A DNA stretch of 64,000 nucleotides from Hymenolepis diminuta (taxonomy: Eukaryota; Platyhelminthes; Cestoda; Cyclophyllidea; Hymenolepididae): contig CAADRB010000007.1 of assembly GCA_900708905.1 (NCBI GenBank), forward strand, positions 3,815,667 to 3,879,666, given 5' to 3'. A program made the position numbers and the translations under genes. The notes under the pieces are model-generated. The model saw only the letters and a program-made list of their open reading frames with translations, was not told the DNA's origin and did not search any database. Below, piece after piece: positions 52,424 to 64,000 of the stretch. Numbering within the stretch: the stretch's first letter is position 1; each line of letters begins with the position of its first letter.

Positions 52424-52787
52424 TTTGCAATTTCTCCGATGTCCACTTATGTAAGTATGACTCTTCTATGCTTTGGCACTGCTAGGAGATCTAGTTCTGC
52501 TATTATAATATATCGGCCCGCTAGATATCAATAGGCAACAGTTCCCTCAGACTCAGAGAGAAGGCAAGACAGATGGACAGGTACTCCAAAGCCGTTCCAT
52601 TAATTTTTTAATAAGACTAATTAAAGGAAGATATAATTAATGTCTGTCCAGATGAAAAGGGGGATTTGTCTAGAATAATTGTCCAGGTACTTGAACCAGT
52701 ATGCACTAGCATATTAATTTGACAGAGACCACCTCGAGTGTATTGCTCATTAATCGAGAACACATAGATTCTATGGCTTTAAGATGA
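52424..52787 (+). repeat. Mosaic repeat, copy 2 (downstream of talin)
   Basis: Same orientation as copy 1 at 19313-19676. Bases 52479-52752 are identical to that copy. Together the two copies form direct repeats bracketing talin exons 15-42. Confidence 0.9.
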
Positions 52788-55700
52788 AGGCTACTTAATA
52801 GATGTTTTCTGGGTTCATTAAATAAATGTCCCCAAAACAATTGCCTCGGCTAAATGCTTTAAATTTAAGTCAAGCCCAGTGTTAAAAAGCATGCTACATT
52901 TGCACAGACCCAAAAGAGAGAGAAGACAAATTTTATTGGATAACCATACCAGACCAGACCATTTGTTGATATAATTAATAATCTATTTATATACATAAAT
53001 TTGGGTTTGGTCAGACTGTGATTATCCGATCATTGGACTTCATGGTCCGATTGTGGCAGATTATAGTTGGCCAGACAATGGAACACTCGATTAATGACGA
53101 TTGACCACTTAATGATTATGAAGTGGAAGTGGCATGCAAATGACTTAGCATTAAAATCGCATTTCCGATCCATGCCAAAACATTCTTTCATCTGCCTATC
53201 CTTAACATATCTCATTACAGAGTTTGTGAAACGCTCATTCGATCATCTTCTTGATGGCCAGTTCGTTGCCAATGAAATAATAAATGTGTCCATTAGCAGT
53301 TATGCCATCGCCTTATTTATCTAAGAATGAAAAAATAATAAAAGGGATTAACCTGTTGACCTCGTTTAAACCGAGCAATCCAGATCGGAATTTGATGCCA
53401 CTTAGAGTTTTAAACACCCATTATCGAATCTCCAGAATTAACAACATGATGTGACGTCTATTAACGTGAAAGACCTACCTAGAAACTTCTACTTCCTATC
53501 GTGATTTAAATATCTGTTATGAACTTTTTAGAATGGACCACCCATGTTCACTTCTCTCCTTGTAGGGCCGGTCACTTAAGCCGGGCATGTCTTAATGTCT
53601 TTACTCTCTTCAATAGCTATAAAACAAAATCGCCATCAACAACTATCACCTGTCGCCCAACCAATTTACCTTTGCCCTCTATGATGTCTGATCACCTTCA
53701 ATAAGCCTTATACACAACCGTTTTACCTTCTCTTTGTCTTGTGGGGTGAAGATCGATAGGAGAATGATAGCTAAGACGGACTTTTCGTCAGACTCTAAGG
53801 AACCTGAGATATCTTCCCTCTTAATATTGGTGGTTCTGGACGCCCAGTTCAAAATTTAATGAAACTGCAAAATTAGAGTTAATAACGGTTAAGAAGCATA
53901 TCATTCTATTCTATAATCATCAGTTGTCACATTCACTTCATCAACTTACAGTTTCATTGTGATACCTATATATATATATATATATATGATGTTGGGGTTA
54001 GAATAAAAACTAACAAAATAAAGTTACAGTTTCAAAAGTGGAATACAAGAGGTGTGTAGGCAAAAGTGTACTGAATAAACCACGTTGAGGATTTAAGAAG
54101 GTAAGAGGGAGATGAGGAACAGAGGAGATGAGAGGGAAGAGTAGAAACCGACAATTGACAAACGCGTTCGGGTCTGTGTGCTGTGGTTTTTTTGCGTTTG
54201 TGCAAAAAAGGGCTTTGTATGATCTTACTAAGGAGGAATAGTATAAACAGATGGAATTGTTCCAGACATCGCTGAGGAGAACGCTCATTCAGGGACCACC
54301 TAGTTAGCTTATTTCAATAGTTAAAATAAACCACTTGAGGATACACGATGGTTATCTACAGGGTCAAACCCTTCAAGCGCCACTGTGAGGTCGAGAATAT
54401 TAGGTCTCGGAGATTAGTGATGACATGTGTAAAAATTTGTAAATGCATGGGAATTCATCCTTCGATATGTGTAAAAGAAATTTCCGGCACTAGATTTAAC
54501 AAAAAGAATCGAAAAAATTTAAACTACGATTACACGGAAATCTTGCTTGATATAAATTTATATTTAAATATTTTCTTGTTATTCATTATTAGAATTCACC
54601 TTAATTAGACGCTAATGAGCTCTTCCGGTTTAAAATCATCAGTTTTTTCAAAACTGAAAAATCTCTTTTAGAACAAAGTGGTTTTAACAACTTTCCAAGT
54701 GGACAAAATAGGTCAAAAATTTCTAAGTGAAATTGTGACTCTGGGGAAAAATGCTCGTACCTGAAATTCAGAATATCGAGTAAAGAAATAAATTCGGAAG
54801 TTAACTTCATCTTCTCAGTTTTTGCTTCACCACTTACTCGTAACCGCTTATTGGACACATCCAATATTTCATTCATTTAGGCTTTTTCTCACGGTAAATA
54901 ATAAATTCCTTTCACCTCTTCGTAGGTGGAAGTGGAATGGCTATTTTAAAATATCGATTCTAATTGTAATAAACTTGTGATTTATCAATGACCAATATTA
55001 TGAACTTGACCTTCAATGGTTTATTTTGAATAAATAAATAAATTGAGGAGAATAAATAATACACATATATTTGATTGTTCATATTTAAGATAACAAACAA
55101 TGGATTTCTAATTAAACACTCTCACAGTTTATTAAAAACAACTGCTTTTTAATAATTCAGTCAATTTTAAAAGAAGTTGAATTTAAAGAACATGTGTTTA
55201 AAAGTAAACAGTATAGAATTTCATATTTGAAGAAAGGGAGAAAATAGTAATTTTAGGTTTCTAACAATTCTGAAATGTCTATATGAGAACATCAGTATCG
55301 TTTATGTGACGGACCTCTAATGGAAAAAGTTTGTCATATGTGAAATTAAATTAGGCTAATGTGGCGGATGCTACACAGATAAGCCTTCTTGCTAAACCGC
55401 AGAAATCCACGTAGAAGTCCAACTAGTTGATTATACGTACAACTGACCTCTGCCAGTTTGACCCCGATATTAACTAGGCTATGTCCAAAGCAGCAGGAAA
55501 AAAGAAGGTATTGAGTGGAGAGAGGTTATTGCTCAACTATGGCTCAGTGTCAATATGCTCAGTCATTAAATATGACTAACGCTACGGTGTACGAATATTG
55601 ATCAATGATTGATGGCCGCACTTGATCGCTAGGCAATCAGTAACACGTTCGCATCTTTCGGGATGTTCTAGCTCACGCAAAACTCCCTTGACCAGCCTTG

Positions 55701-56472
55701 GCAGCGTCGTGAACTCCCATTAACTTGTCATTTTGCAAATTTTTGCAATTAAAGTTGAAATGTCATTTCTGAAAGCATGCTAAATATTGGGAAATGAATA
55801 AGACAAAATACTGTCTGATGTTAGAACTGGAATGTCCTACGGAGATATGATTGTGGCCTTCTACTACTGATTAGGATGCTCACTGCTGACAGAACACATG
55901 GGACGGCTTAACTTCGTTTTCCAATTCACCGAAGTTTAAAGTTGGCAGAGCCACTGGGGACAGTTTTTTCGTTAAACAGCTGTAGGATCGTGTTCTAAGG
56001 GAGCTTACTTTTACAACAAAATCAGAGACCTAATTGAAGTGAGGTCAGTCAGTGAATTCTGTGGCATTGATAAATGAAAGTTGTAGACAGTGAGGTGAAG
56101 GCGCGTTTGCCCAATTAAGAAGTCACCGTTTATTTTATAGGAGAGAACTATTCTCGTATGAATAATACGTTCTAACATAAGCTGAGAGGTTGGTCAAGTT
56201 GGTCAAGTCTACTGTCTTGTCTAAATTGGAAGAGATGATATTGACTAACCATCAGATAAATGGAAACGATAAGATCCAGAATTCAGAGTGTTTGAGTGAC
56301 TTAGAAAAAGTCAAAAATAATATGCAAATAAAATATAAGGCGGAAACCGCGTAATTGCATCGGTTATCTGTTATTTTGGTTAAATATCTTATAGAAGAAG
56401 ACTTCAATTCAGAGGGTTGTCGCTCTCTCCTCTGTCGAATTTAATTGAAATGTTTTTATTTGAATATTTCAG
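52788..56472. other. Intergenic stretch, no gene recognised
   Basis: The stretch has a (TA)n tract at about 53967-53988 and scattered frames of 60-92 residues on both strands, none with family similarity or convincing splice sites. The sequence at about 55355-56120 is less AT-rich than its surroundings and may be an old repeat, but no second copy lies in the window. Confidence 0.5.
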
Positions 56473-56530
56473 CGTGTTGCCAACGAAATGAGCGATGCCT
56501 ATGGTCTCCTTGGCAGTATTTTCCGTCACG
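56473..56530 (+). pseudogene. Isolated exon-like segment similar to C-terminal cN-II nucleotidase
   Basis: A TTTCAG acceptor precedes 58 bases coding RVANEMSDAYGLLGSIFRHG, with a GTAGGT donor after base 56530. The peptide aligns with the cN-II segment VTHDMDMCYGMMGSLFRSG of vertebrate NT5C2 (9 of 19 identical by eye). No upstream or downstream exon of such a gene could be found between 51019 and 61000, and the N-terminal exons at the left edge lie on the other strand. It may be a duplicated gene fragment, an exon of a paralogue with very long introns, or a chance match; the call as pseudogene is tentative. Confidence 0.35.
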
Positions 56531-59500
56531 GTAGGTCGCAATATTTCTTCCTATCTTTATACCCTTACGAGAAATTCATTGCACTTGGCAAATATCCCAA
56601 CTTCAGTGGCCGTAAAAAGCGATCGAAACTGTAAATTTACTCACAGATTAATTACTTTATGGGGGAAGTGTAGAAATCAACCTTTCTTGAGGACGCTTGG
56701 GGCGAGTGTTTCTTGATCACTTTACTAATCTTTTTGGGAACATATTTAACTGTAATTATTCGTTTTCTGGATTTCCCACTTTGAGAACTTTTAGTTTTAA
56801 TTATCTAGCGTAACTGTTGAAGGAAAATATTTTTTAGGTAAGACAAGGAATATGAGGTCTCGCTTTCAGAAGAATTACTTTTCTCTGTGTCTCTTGAGAT
56901 TCAAATTTCAGCTCTCATGCTTAGCATTTTACCCCTCTGGAATGCATCCATATCATGCTGTGAGTGTAATAATAACTTCAACTATAGCTGGAGACTTTCA
57001 TGACCGAAACCAATTTGTTTAATATTCAATATGTAAAGGTCATCACTTGATCATTGTAGGCAACCGTCCAAATGGAACGATTATCTCAGTCTAATCAAAA
57101 GCAATATCGTAGATGTCGGCACCCATCCTTAATTCGGTTGGCTGATAATTGTTAAGCAGTGGACATTTGAAACCAATGCCTATTAAAACAATTCAATATC
57201 AAAATTACATTATGCAGAAGACTAAATTTTCTGCACAAGATTGCTAACATTTTTCAATTAACTTTTTATTCAATAACAAAGGTTTATAACTAAATTTTGT
57301 AATGAAGTATACATTATAGGTTTATCATTTTATGATAGAATACATTCCTGGTGTATTAAAGAGAATGTGTGAAGCGCTTTCTTACTTTAATTTTATCTAG
57401 ATTTGACTACGCATTGTGAAACCCATGTGTTGTAAAATTTTGTTCCATGGAAAACACTTGAGTTAGATGTGCTATTTGAAATTATTTAAATGTTATTGTT
57501 TCATGTTGACAGATTAATGTTTTCCCTATGTCACATATGAATGCCAGAAAAAATTTACCTAAGTTGGTTCAAGAGATATTTTTTATATGTTGATGTGCTT
57601 CAATCATTTAGTAACAAAAGTGGACTCCTCCCTAATTTGTTTATATGCATTTCTTTTCATTTTTTGACCTCTCTTCGTCTACGTCAAATACGTTAATGAT
57701 AATGTGATTTTCATAAGCTTTTTTCACTCACTCTTCCTCTTTTTCCCATATAATACACGTCAGATTCAATGGTTCGTTATTGATTTATCTTAATCACAAT
57801 ACAGACTGCCCGCATCCACATCAGGCATGTTCTGAATCCAATTTAGTTACCTTTACTATAGTGACTCGGGACATGACATTACTATGATTGAGAATACACT
57901 TGATTTTAAATTATACTAATGTTCGCTACATTTCTTTGTTTTAAAATCTTGCCTCTACTATTTCCTGTCTAAAATTAGGAACTTCAATGACCTGTGACTC
58001 AGACCATGTGTGGAGACGGATGGAAAGCAAACCTCACCTTCATAAACCCAACATTTTGTTGTGATACTACCGTAGTATCTTGGTGGATAATATTACCACC
58101 GCAGTAGAGCAAGCGTCATGGTTTTGATTGGAATCTCGTCGTATATGCATATGGAGATAATAGAGTATTAATTTCAATTCAGCTAAAAGCCGATCGGTGA
58201 TTAATTCAGTTTTAAGACCACCATCGCGGACGGATCACAATATTTCCTCTTCGTGTTCTTTCCTATTTATCTACCATATTTAAAAGGGGTGGGAAATGAC
58301 AAAACATAAATAACAGGCTAGCTTGCAACATTCTGTGTCTAAAGTGTAAGATATGAAGCAAGAAAACACTGATTCAGATAAATTTATACGGTTGTGCAAT
58401 GGGAAAGAAGAAGAAAATTAAAGGTTTATTAAGATCGAGCGTAAATAAATTTCTTAGGACCATTCTCATTTTGAAATATTTCAGAGCTTTTAGACCGATT
58501 AAAACTGAGTATTGTGTGAGGTGGCATGATAGTCGCACCAGATGTCGATTTCCTTGGATGAAGGCTTACGTTCTCAGGTCAAAAATGCAGAGTCGAAAAT
58601 GAATAAGACTGTACAGAACAACAACGAATCAAAATCGAGAAAAGTTGGAAGCAAAATAGGGCGTTTGCACCGAGTTTAAGTAACTTTAAATCGTAAAAAA
58701 TAATTGAGCATAAAAATGACTTAAACTAAAATGGGCTTTAGAAAATAATTGTAAGAAACACTTAGGAAGCGATCTTTCAAATTGAAAAAACAGAAATTTT
58801 ACTCGCGAAGAATTGAGCGCAGAAGAAAAACTTCAAACATAACCTAAGTCATGATAGCACTTGTACTAACTTTATTTCTCATTTTTATCAGAAGATGTCT
58901 CTAATTTCCTCTCCAAAAGTGCTAAGGTCGGAATTTCATATTTCGCGATTTAGCTAAGTTTGCCCTTTAACTTTTTAGAAGTGACAGGATCTGGATAGGA
59001 AATAAGGCCAATCGGAGGATTGGATGGGTAATAAAAGTACATCAATATCAAATTTGTACTTTTTTCTAACCGCTTAGGGGTAGCAGCATGGGGGTGTTTA
59101 GTTATAGTTTACTGGTTTGGTAGATAATTCAAACTAGGCGTATTTGCAGTATGTACGCATTAATCCAAAAGGGCATCCAGGAATAAATCGGGAGCTTTAA
59201 TTACTTCTCCACGGGAATTGAACATTACGAGACGGTATTCGCTAATAGCATTATGCTGATTTAGTTCAAAATTTTTTGAAGGTGCTAAATATTTGTTTGC
59301 TTTGCGACTCAGTTATTCAAAAACGAAAGATTCCTTATTATATGGTGTTCAACCTTATAGGTTCAAGTAAACTCTTAAAATCGGTGCTTATAAAGATTAC
59401 TATATCGTAAGATATATTTCCAAGTACTCACGAAAGGACTAGAGATTGTGATTCAAAGTCGCTGATATTTATGAACGTAAAAATATTCTGACTTAATAAA

Positions 59501-61034
59501 AGAAAAAAAATGATAAAAATTTCGAAGTCAAAAACATTTTGAAGGATTGAACACTTTATACACAATTTACTTGCTTACAAAATTATATTCCTTCAGTTCA
59601 TGGTTTCTTATAATCTTATTTATTATTTATTAATTCACTTATATAATACTCTGTACTTTCCAAATTGTAGACGGCTGACCTCTATTAGGAATAAGTAGGT
59701 AAGTCAAATCTTTCTGCGTAACCCATTGTTTTTTTCTCTCCAAACATAGAGGGCAGAGAGAACAAAGAGGGAGTAGCACATTTGAAGTCGCGTCAGATCT
59801 GCTTGAATTTTAGTCATTTAGCCACCATGTATGCAATGTTTTTTTATTATCTCCTTTATTTATTATCAATTTTAACGACTTCAAATTAACTGTGAACTTT
59901 GTCATCTATATATAGCCAGTTTGAGTTGTCGAATATAGAAAGTATGCGCTAACCTAGTAAATAGCAATTGAGAAATTTTAAATCTATTATGGAAATATTA
60001 ACCTGGGAGGTGATAATTACCTATGTTTTTTGCTCACGGGAAAAAAAACAGGTATCAATTTTATACTAAGATAATAACAGATTTAATAAATTATTTATAT
60101 ATAGTTGTTATCGCTTAGATAATGAGTTATGAATAATAAATATCTCCGATGACATATATATTTATACAAGTACTCGTTTAGATTTTTTGTGAAATCCACA
60201 AATGAAGAAGAGGAAATGCAGAGCGGAAATGAATCGAAGAGTAATGGATTACTTTTTCCCTATTCGTGTTATTGTACTTATCATTAAAAATGGATTTAGA
60301 TGGAATTTAAACACATAAATTTACATGTCCACTTCCTTTTGATTAAACGACATCGTTTCCTCCTTTCACGAAGGTATAAATTGTCAACAACGTAGTTTAG
60401 GGATTATGACTCCCCTTTCCAATAGATGGGCCCTGGTGATTGTACGCTCCTCATCGGAGTGTATCAAATAGTGTCAAAAATCTTTTCCGCAAACTTTTAC
60501 AAATTATATTATTACTCTCTTTTTTAATATTATTCAATTTCTGGTTCTTTACTATAATTCGAAATTTGTCCTACCGCTTTAGTTTTAATATACCTAAGTG
60601 AGAACTGTTAATCACTCTTAAATTATTATTTCACTCTCAAAACCCAAACAAATTTATCGTAACTTCATTTTCTAATGACTTGGAAATGTGTTTAAATAAT
60701 TTCTTCAGAAATTGATTCCGTACTCAATACACAAATGAATGACTAAACTTGGTATGATTTAATAACAATTAAGCAAAAATTTCATGCCTGTAGAAACGGG
60801 AATTAGTAGGGAGAGCTTGTTCACTAAAACAATATTTTCGGTGCAACAGTAGTACAGATGAGGATGATGTACTTTAGATCCTTCATTTATATACTTCAGA
60901 GAATTCTTGAATGTACACACAGGCCGAATGGAAGCTATGTGAAAAGAAGTAGAACATTTCAGTGTGTATAAAGATATTTTTAAAAATTTTAAAAAGTATC
61001 GATTGGAATAAGCTTACTGTTGTGATATAATAAA
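56531..61034. other. Intergenic stretch, no gene recognised
   Basis: About 4.5 kb, strongly AT-rich, with only short frames. The 67-residue Lys-rich plus-strand frame at 58399-58602 has no recognisable family or splice context and is treated as chance. The left (3') end of the retroelement, including any LTR, may extend into the last few hundred bases here, but I could not define it. Confidence 0.5.
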
Positions 61035-61149
61035 CTAGAAGTCATGGTAGTAGTCTCGCCGAGTCAAAAATCTAGAAAACTCGGTAATATAGCTAATTAT
61101 ATTTTTATTTGGAAGCGGAGAAAAATTATTATCTTCTCTTCTAAAATCT

Positions 61150-62059
61150 CTCTTCCTACCCGTAGGTCTTTGAGGACGGATCAACCTGGAGATGAAGTTT
61201 CGTTCTTGTTCGAGCTGTACGCGACGGAACCACAACCTTGTCTATAACCTGAGATCTAGATGAAAGAACATGAGTAAGATTAAACGTATCAAGTAATGAT
61301 AACGCCTATAGTAGGGGGTTAAGCCAGTCTTAGTTGATTATGGTGGCGGACCCACGTGTCCTTACCGACCTCAACATAACAAATCATCCTCCCATGCCTT
61401 TTTTTGATAATCACAGCTGTCCGCTGGCGACCCAGTCGATAATCACGACCATAAACTAGTGTGGTAACAGCAAATCCGCCTTTCTGACCCCTCCCCCTCT
61501 TCCTGTCCGGCAAGGTTTTCTTCGGCAGCATTGCTTCGTGCACCATTTTCAACTTTCGACCCATTAACACCTCGGCCGGAGATTTCTCTCCTAACGCAGG
61601 ATACGGGATTGATCTATGTCTCAGCATGAAATTCTGCAGTACCTCTTTCATATTCCTCTCTTCTTCCGCTTTTTATAAGCCTCTCTTAGCGAATCGGTGA
61701 ATCTTTCTGCCTGTCCATTCGGCTGTGGGTGCCACGAAGGTGTTCTGATGTGTTCTATCCATGCACGGCCAGTATGTGTATCCCCTGACAATAGATTTCA
61801 TTCGGCTTATTTCAGGATGGCTTGAATGAAACTGTCGCAAGACCTTATGTCTAAGGGTAGAAAGAACAATAACTTTATCCAAAATTGAATCTCGCCGACA
61901 ATAAAGTTCGAGAAAATCGCCTTTTGGTGGGAATGAAGGCCGTTTGGATTGGACAAACTTTAACGCTTTCTGGAGGATCGCATCTTTCTCTGTTTCCTTT
62001 CGTATGTCCTCTACTGATATCAGAGTGTTTCGAATCGACTCCCCCAGTATGTGTTGCAC
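61150..62059 (-). pseudogene. Retrotransposon integrase with internal deletion and frameshift
   Basis: The N-terminal zinc-binding part is at 62059-61745 (RQFHSSHPEISRMKS, YWPCMD). It is joined abruptly to the end of the catalytic core: reading shifts one frame to HPQPNGQAERFTDSLREAY (about 61670-61740), where the Glu of the DDE triad lies in QAERF. The two catalytic Asp and over 100 residues of core are missing between them, so the enzyme is dead. The C-terminal part is at 61651-61319 (SPAEVLMGRKLK, VYGRDYRLG, VRHHNQLRL), followed by an Arg-rich tail to about 61150. Confidence 0.8.
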
Positions 62060-62159
62060 ATCTCGACCGACACGAATGCAACCGCTGTTTCTTCGTTTTT
62101 CACAAGCTGATTTTAGATGAGGTGAAATAGACCATCACCTTGTCCGAAATCCTCCGTTC

Positions 62160-62640
62160 TCTGATACTTGATTTCGTAGTCATAACCCGTTGACATGAAT
62201 GCTCACTGTTAAAGACAGTTTGCCGAATGCACTGGAACTCCTTTTTTTGAGCAAAATATGGAAAACGATGGCTCGTGGTTTGTTAGGAGTGTAAATCGAC
62301 TGCCATATATACATATTGAATTTCTTCTGCAAAAATATAATGGTCAGTGCCTCCTTTTCAATTTATCCGTAGTTCGTTCAGGACGGTGTGAGAGTACGAG
62401 AGTTTAATGCGATCCGTTTTTCAGAGTCATCTGGAAAAATGTGGGAGATGGCTGTCCCAATTCCGTAACCGGATGTGTCAGCTACGAGGACCATAGGGAA
62501 ACTTGGATCATAGGGAGTCAGCAGCAGCTCCGAATTTAGCATCGACTTTAATTTTCCAAAGGCTTCTTCGCATGCAGGTGACCATTCTCACGGCGTATCC
62601 TTGTGCAGGGATTAATTAAGGGGAGCTCTATGTTTGCGTA
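62160..62640 (-). pseudogene. Retrotransposon RNase H, broken
   Basis: On the minus strand: CEEAFGKLKSML (connection), then VLVADTSGYGIGTAISHI with the first active-site Asp, KRIALNSRTL, and NYG-stop-IEKEALTII, where a TAA (62363-62365) replaces the Gln usual before IEKEAL. The Glu of EKEAL is the second acidic residue. The frame is otherwise readable to about 62200. Confidence 0.72.
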
Positions 62641-62789
62641 AAACAGGTAAGAAAGAATTATAATAAGATATCAACCCAAGAAGAGAACGAAGTGAACTCG
62701 AATTTTTCGAAGTGAGCATTTTGGCGATTGGGACGGCAGCCAGTTGAATCAAAAATAGAACCAAGAAATTTAACTTAAGTTAGGAAGAA

Positions 62790-63495
62790 CGTGCATTTAC
62801 CAGCCCGATAGTGGAGGCCATATTTTTTGATACTCTCGAGGTTTTCGACGCGGCCTTGAAGTCCCTCCCCTGATTCCCCAACCACGATAATGTCGTCCAA
62901 GTAAGCTGCCGTACCCTCCAGGCCCGATATCATGTTGTTCATAATGTGCCAAAAAATCGCCGGGGTTTTCTTGATTCTGAAAGGCAGTCTCGTATACCGG
63001 AAAAGCCCTCTATGGGTTTTAATCGTTCGGAGCTCACGACTCTGATTCTACTTTAACTTGAAGATAAGCATCCGGAAGGTCCATTATCGCGAAGTACTTT
63101 TCACCATTCAAGATCGTGAAAAGTTTGTCTATTACGGACAGTGGAAAGTGATTATCCTCTGACGATTAGTTAAGTATCATAGAAAAATCTGCACAGATAC
63201 ATGCCTACCCATTCGTCTTTTGTATCTCTACAAGTGCGGCAGCCCATTTCAAATATGTAACAGGTTGCAATATGCCCACCTGTTCTTAATGTACCATTTT
63301 CATAGCTACAATAGGTACTGGTCTTTTCGGACGGAACGCACAATTTGCTCCTGGTTTTAGTATCATTCTAACGGTAGCTTTCGTGCACTTTCCCAAGGTG
63401 CCCTCAAATACGTTTGCGAATCGCTTCATCATCTCTTTTATTCGCATTTGTAAGCAGGTTACCTTCGTATTTTTATTTGTATTTGAACATGTCAA
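62790..63495 (-). pseudogene. Retrotransposon reverse transcriptase, broken
   Basis: Pieces lie in changing frames. First comes FEGTLGKCTKA...LKPG...FRPKRPVP (63286-63495, overlapping the protease end). Next is GILQPVTYLKWAAALVEI followed by QKTNG, an in-frame stop, and CADF (about 63170-63290). Then FAIMDLPDAYLQVK with the first catalytic Asp (about 63060-63150). Last is LPFRIKKTPAIFWHIMNN with TAAYLDDIIVV, where YLDD is the catalytic pair (about 62890-62903). All RT motifs are recognisable, but at least one stop and frame changes break the frame. Confidence 0.8.
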
Positions 63496-64000
63496 TCCAA
63501 TCCAACCCGATAAGGTTGATGTCGCGATTAGCCATATAACATAGAGTGGTGGCAGTTTTTCTTTTGAAGGTTGTCTTACATTTCATCACTCCTGACAGTT
63601 GCACTGCATCACTTGAGGTAATAGATACCTTAAAAGGAACAGTATATAACTTTTGGCTACCCAGAGTTTTCCACATCTCATTTGAAACTATCGTGATGTC
63701 TGACCCAGTGTCAACCTGCAACTGTATATGTATCCCGTTAATACAAAAGGTTTCATAACGATGTCTACTTACATCAACCTGCATCGTGGCTAGTATACCA
63801 TGGCAATGTTGATTCTGATAGTGGCCTCTCCTGTGGCCTGTATACGGTAGTTGACTGCTCTGACAGAATCCTTCCCTGTGTCCGTACGAATTGCAGTTCT
63901 GGCACTGACGTTCATAGAAAGGACAGTCTGTAAAGAAATGAAAATCGCCACAAAATCGGCACCTCGGTTTATTATTTATTAGGGTTGTTGGAAACGTGTG
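63473..64000 (-). CDS. Retrotransposon gag nucleocapsid and retropepsin, partial
   Basis: One continuous open frame runs in from the right edge to a stop near 63473. It first encodes two CCHC zinc knuckles: CRFCGDFHFFTDC (C-X2-C-X3-H-X4-C, one residue shorter than usual) and CQNCNSYGHREGFC (C-X2-C-X4-H-X4-C), which bind the element's RNA. It then encodes an aspartic protease with the catalytic motif DTGSDI in LQVDTGSDITIVSNEMW and a later LIGLDWI. Nucleocapsid and protease are therefore in the same frame, with no shift between them. The Met at 63784 is internal and unlikely to be a real start. Confidence 0.82.
   Translation of the reverse strand, partial: HTFPTTLINNKPRCRFCGDFHFFTDCPFYERQCQNCNSYGHREGFCQSSQLPYTGHRRGHYQNQHCHGILATMQVDVSRHRYETFCINGIHIQLQVDTGSDITIVSNEMWKTLGSQKLYTVPFKVSITSSDAVQLSGVMKCKTTFKRKTATTLCYMANRDINLIGLDWIDMFKYK

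Larger units (their letters stand above)
61035..64000 (-). mobile_element. Decayed Ty3/gypsy-type LTR retrotransposon, truncated by the window edge
   Basis: Read on the minus strand from 64000 to about 61035, the domains follow the Ty3/gypsy order: nucleocapsid zinc knuckles, retropepsin, reverse transcriptase, RNase H, integrase. Protease-RT-RH-IN order and the RT and integrase wording (FRPKRPVP, YLDD, HHNQLRL) separate it from Ty1/copia and BEL/Pao. It resembles the Mag/K02A2.6-like branch, which is an inference from motifs. It carries frameshifts, at least two in-frame stops and an integrase deletion, so it cannot move on its own. The 5' part (rest of gag, 5' LTR) lies beyond position 64000; no 3' LTR border was identified. 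Confidence 0.88.

Noticed and set aside
53550..53600. Zinc-knuckle-like CRAGHLSRAC in a plus-strand frame
   Set aside because: The first Cys pair is missing and the Cys-His spacing is short; no neighbouring gag or protease sequence was found.
54601..54876. 91-residue minus-strand open frame downstream of talin
   Set aside because: No family similarity, no splice partners and composition typical of chance AT-rich frames.
61885..62130. Plus-strand open frames over the retroelement (also 61044-61247 and 63546-63758)
   Set aside because: They are antisense shadows of integrase and protease coding sequence on the minus strand.

Overview
The window is nuclear DNA from an invertebrate, most probably a parasitic flatworm (Platyhelminthes). 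This is an inference from three things: AT-rich sequence, tiny introns at the 5' ends of genes giving way to kilobase-sized introns (the pattern known from schistosomes), and a Ty3/gypsy-type retroelement. The species cannot be named from the sequence alone.

Layout. Positions 608-1455 (minus strand) hold six exons coding for the first 198 residues of a cytosolic purine 5'-nucleotidase (cN-II/NT5C2 family). The rest of that gene runs off the left edge or was not recognised. A 1.45 kb AT-rich intergenic stretch (1456-2901) separates its start codon from the start codon of a divergently transcribed talin gene. Talin fills 2902-51018 on the plus strand. I could assemble 42 coding exons whose phases and GT/AG borders all agree. 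They give a protein of 2,985 residues with the complete talin order: F0-F1-F2-F3 FERM head, linker, long helical-bundle rod, I/LWEQ actin-binding domain and a C-terminal dimerisation helix. It is longer than vertebrate talin-1 (2,541 residues); visible extras include a Gly-rich head-rod linker and Ser/Pro-rich inserts carrying an SH3-type PxxPxR motif and RRxS motifs.

The large talin introns carry dispersed repeats: at least four diverged copies of a tRNA-derived SINE-like element, a coding-looking repeat present in opposite orientations in introns 10 and 17, and one copy of a repeat whose second copy lies just downstream of talin. That last pair is identical over 274 bases but clearly diverged in its flanks. 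Downstream of talin (51019-61000) is mostly non-coding, with one isolated exon-like segment resembling the C-terminal half of cN-II nucleotidases at 56473-56530. The right end (about 61035-64000, minus strand) is a decayed Ty3/gypsy retrotransposon running off the edge: nucleocapsid zinc knuckles, retropepsin, reverse transcriptase, RNase H and integrase, broken by frameshifts, stop codons and a deletion in the integrase core.

Talin is a cytoskeletal adaptor linking integrin tails to actin; the nucleotidase is a purine-salvage enzyme. They share a promoter region but no obvious pathway. I found no previously undescribed multi-gene system here. The best leads are the mosaic repeat pair, the orphan nucleotidase-like exon, the micro-introns (one of 33 bases, one an in-frame readable 75 bases) and the lineage-specific inserts in talin.
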